A stretch of DNA of 64,000 nt from the NCBI RefSeq assembly GCF_002088235.1, contig NZ_AQQV01000001.1, positions 744,001-808,000 of the forward strand. The letters run 5' to 3'. Positions 63,253-64,000 of the stretch are shown here, in pieces (positions within the stretch are counted from its first letter, which is position 1; each line of letters begins with the position of its first letter). This stretch comes from Oceanococcus atlanticus. Its GTDB lineage: Bacteria; Pseudomonadota; Gammaproteobacteria; Nevskiales; Oceanococcaceae. The notes beneath the pieces are model-generated. The model saw only the letters and a program-made list of their open reading frames with translations. It was not told the DNA's origin and did no database searches. The translations under genes were made by a program, and so were the position numbers.

Positions 63253-63866
63253 GCGTGCTCGCACTGCTGCTCGCCGCCCTGCTCGGCAGCCTGCTCGGCG
63301 GGCAGATTGTCGGCCACCTGCGCGGCCTCGACCTACGCCGCAGCGGTAGCGGCAATCTGGGCGCCACCAACGCCCTGCGCAGCGGCGGCATCAAGATGGG
63401 GCTGATCGTGCTGCTCATAGACGCCGGCAAGGCCTGGCTGGCCGCGGCCGGCTTGCCGCAACTGGTCGAGCAGGCGCCGATCTGGCTGCCCTGGGCCTGC
63501 GGCAGCCTTGCCGTGCTCGGCCATATCTACTCACCGTGGGCCGGATTCAAAGGCGGCAAAGGCGTGGCCTGCGGCCTGGGTGCGTGCGCAGCCTTGCTCC
63601 CGATCGCCCTGCTATGGGGACTGGGCGGTTTTGTCATCGTGCTGGTGCTGAGCGGCTACGTCAGTCTCAGCGTGCTCACGGCGACGGTACTGATAACCCT
63701 CAAGGTAGCCTGTTTTTCTGCAGCAGGCCTATGGTCATTGCCGGGCGCATTTGCGCTGGGCATGCTGCTGCTGCTGAGCTGGACCCACCGCGAAAACCTG
63801 CAGCGCCTGCTGCGCGGCAACGAAAACCGCTTTGAAAAGGTCATGCTGATCAAACCCCGCTCATGA
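63249..63866 (+). CDS. plsY: Glycerol-3-phosphate acyltransferase PlsY
   Basis: A 205-residue inner-membrane enzyme that transfers an acyl group from acyl-phosphate to glycerol-3-phosphate, the first step of phospholipid synthesis. The family blocks are GSGNLGATNALRSGG (glycerol-phosphate site), SPWAGFKGGKGVA (phosphate-binding loop) and the final TWTHRENLQRLLRGNENR-type segment, with five predicted helices. The start ATG 63249 overlaps the acyl-CoA synthetase stop by four bases, and its own stop overlaps birA by four. Confidence 0.94.
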   Translation: MSVLALLLAALLGSLLGGQIVGHLRGLDLRRSGSGNLGATNALRSGGIKMGLIVLLIDAGKAWLAAAGLPQLVEQAPIWLPWACGSLAVLGHIYSPWAGFKGGKGVACGLGACAALLPIALLWGLGGFVIVLVLSGYVSLSVLTATVLITLKVACFSAAGLWSLPGAFALGMLLLLSWTHRENLQRLLRGNENRFEKVMLIKPRS

Positions 63867-64000
63867 CGCCAGATGATCCGCAACTGATCCTGCTGCACCA
63901 ACTGGCCGATGGCGAGTGGGTCTCTGGCGCCGATCTGGCACAGACCCTGGGCATCAGCCGCGAAGCCGTCTCCAAACGCGTTCGGCGCCTGTCCGAGTGG
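63863..64000 (+). CDS. birA: Biotin operon repressor/biotin-protein ligase, N-terminal fragment
   Basis: The frame runs off the window after 46 codons. The visible part is a winged helix-turn-helix (LILLHQLADGEWVSGADLAQ, then ISREAVSKRVRRLSEW) matching the N-terminus of bifunctional BirA, which represses biotin genes and biotinylates carboxylases such as acetyl-CoA carboxylase. The ligase domain must lie beyond 64000. Coupled to plsY by an ATGA overlap, which fits a shared membrane-lipid role. Confidence 0.8.
   Translation, partial: MTPDDPQLILLHQLADGEWVSGADLAQTLGISREAVSKRVRRLSEW

Noticed and set aside
1-64000. tRNA, rRNA, CRISPR array or transposase
   Set aside because: No cloverleaf, rRNA-conserved stretch, spaced direct repeats or transposase motif was seen by eye on either strand; small RNAs could still be missed.

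Overview
The window is a GC-rich, gene-dense bacterial chromosome segment with protein coding on both strands and short intergenic gaps. I see no rRNA, tRNA, CRISPR array, insertion sequence or prophage block. The gene content is that of an aerobic gammaproteobacterium with a two-membrane envelope: RND pumps, a fused RlmKL-type protein, Csu-like pili, SelO, a RhlE-like helicase, and a YcbB-type L,D-transpeptidase. A true ketosteroid isomerase, a P450, glutaryl-CoA and long-chain-type acyl-CoA dehydrogenases and a long-chain acyl-CoA synthetase suggest a lipid-, steroid- or hydrocarbon-using lineage such as Nevskiales/Salinisphaerales. That placement is inference from gene content, not a phylogenetic result.

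Layout. 1-4.1 kb: a partial lipoprotein gene, an ABC exporter and an L,D-transpeptidase. 4.1-6.7 kb: a LexA-like S24 repressor divergent from a thioredoxin-fold lipoprotein, with a 26-bp palindromic operator between them and a small Arg/Pro-rich ORF downstream of the repressor. 6.7-15.4 kb: ketosteroid isomerase, a LuxR-type regulator, and an adaptor-RND-MMPL transport operon. 15.4-20.6 kb: ilvE and a minimal archaic chaperone-usher operon. 20.6-30.9 kb: a DUF2239 protein, a response regulator with helical repeats, a lipoprotein subtilase, SelO with a DUF819 membrane protein, a RhlE-like helicase, a SIMPL protein and a lytic transglycosylase. 31.0-34.0 kb: a VWA / anti-sigma-like / ECF sigma module with translationally coupled genes. 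34.1-47.7 kb: glutaryl-CoA dehydrogenase, MAPEG, a diguanylate cyclase, a P450, a large beta-helix/diheme cytochrome fusion, an acetyl-CoA hydrolase/transferase, a purple acid phosphatase, a second acyl-CoA dehydrogenase and an MFS transporter. 47.7-52.9 kb: a second RND pump with a divergent TetR repressor and a perfect palindrome over the pump promoter. 52.9-58.6 kb: a subtilase with a GlyGly-CTERM-like tail, RlmKL, and envelope proteins. 58.6-64 kb: an operon of histidine kinase, nucleotide cyclase, short asparaginase and a 54-residue membrane protein, divergent from an acyl-CoA synthetase-plsY-birA operon that runs off the end.

The most unusual items are: (i) an RlmKL whose N-terminal (RlmL) methyltransferase half has lost its SAM-binding and NPPY catalytic motifs while the RlmK half is intact; (ii) the fusion of a parallel beta-helix protein with a diheme cytochrome; (iii) the stand-alone S24 repressor controlling a thioredoxin lipoprotein; (iv) the kinase/cyclase/asparaginase operon; (v) an acidic four-residue tandem repeat in a periplasmic loop of the MMPL transporter. 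All family assignments come from reading motifs by eye; no database search was run.
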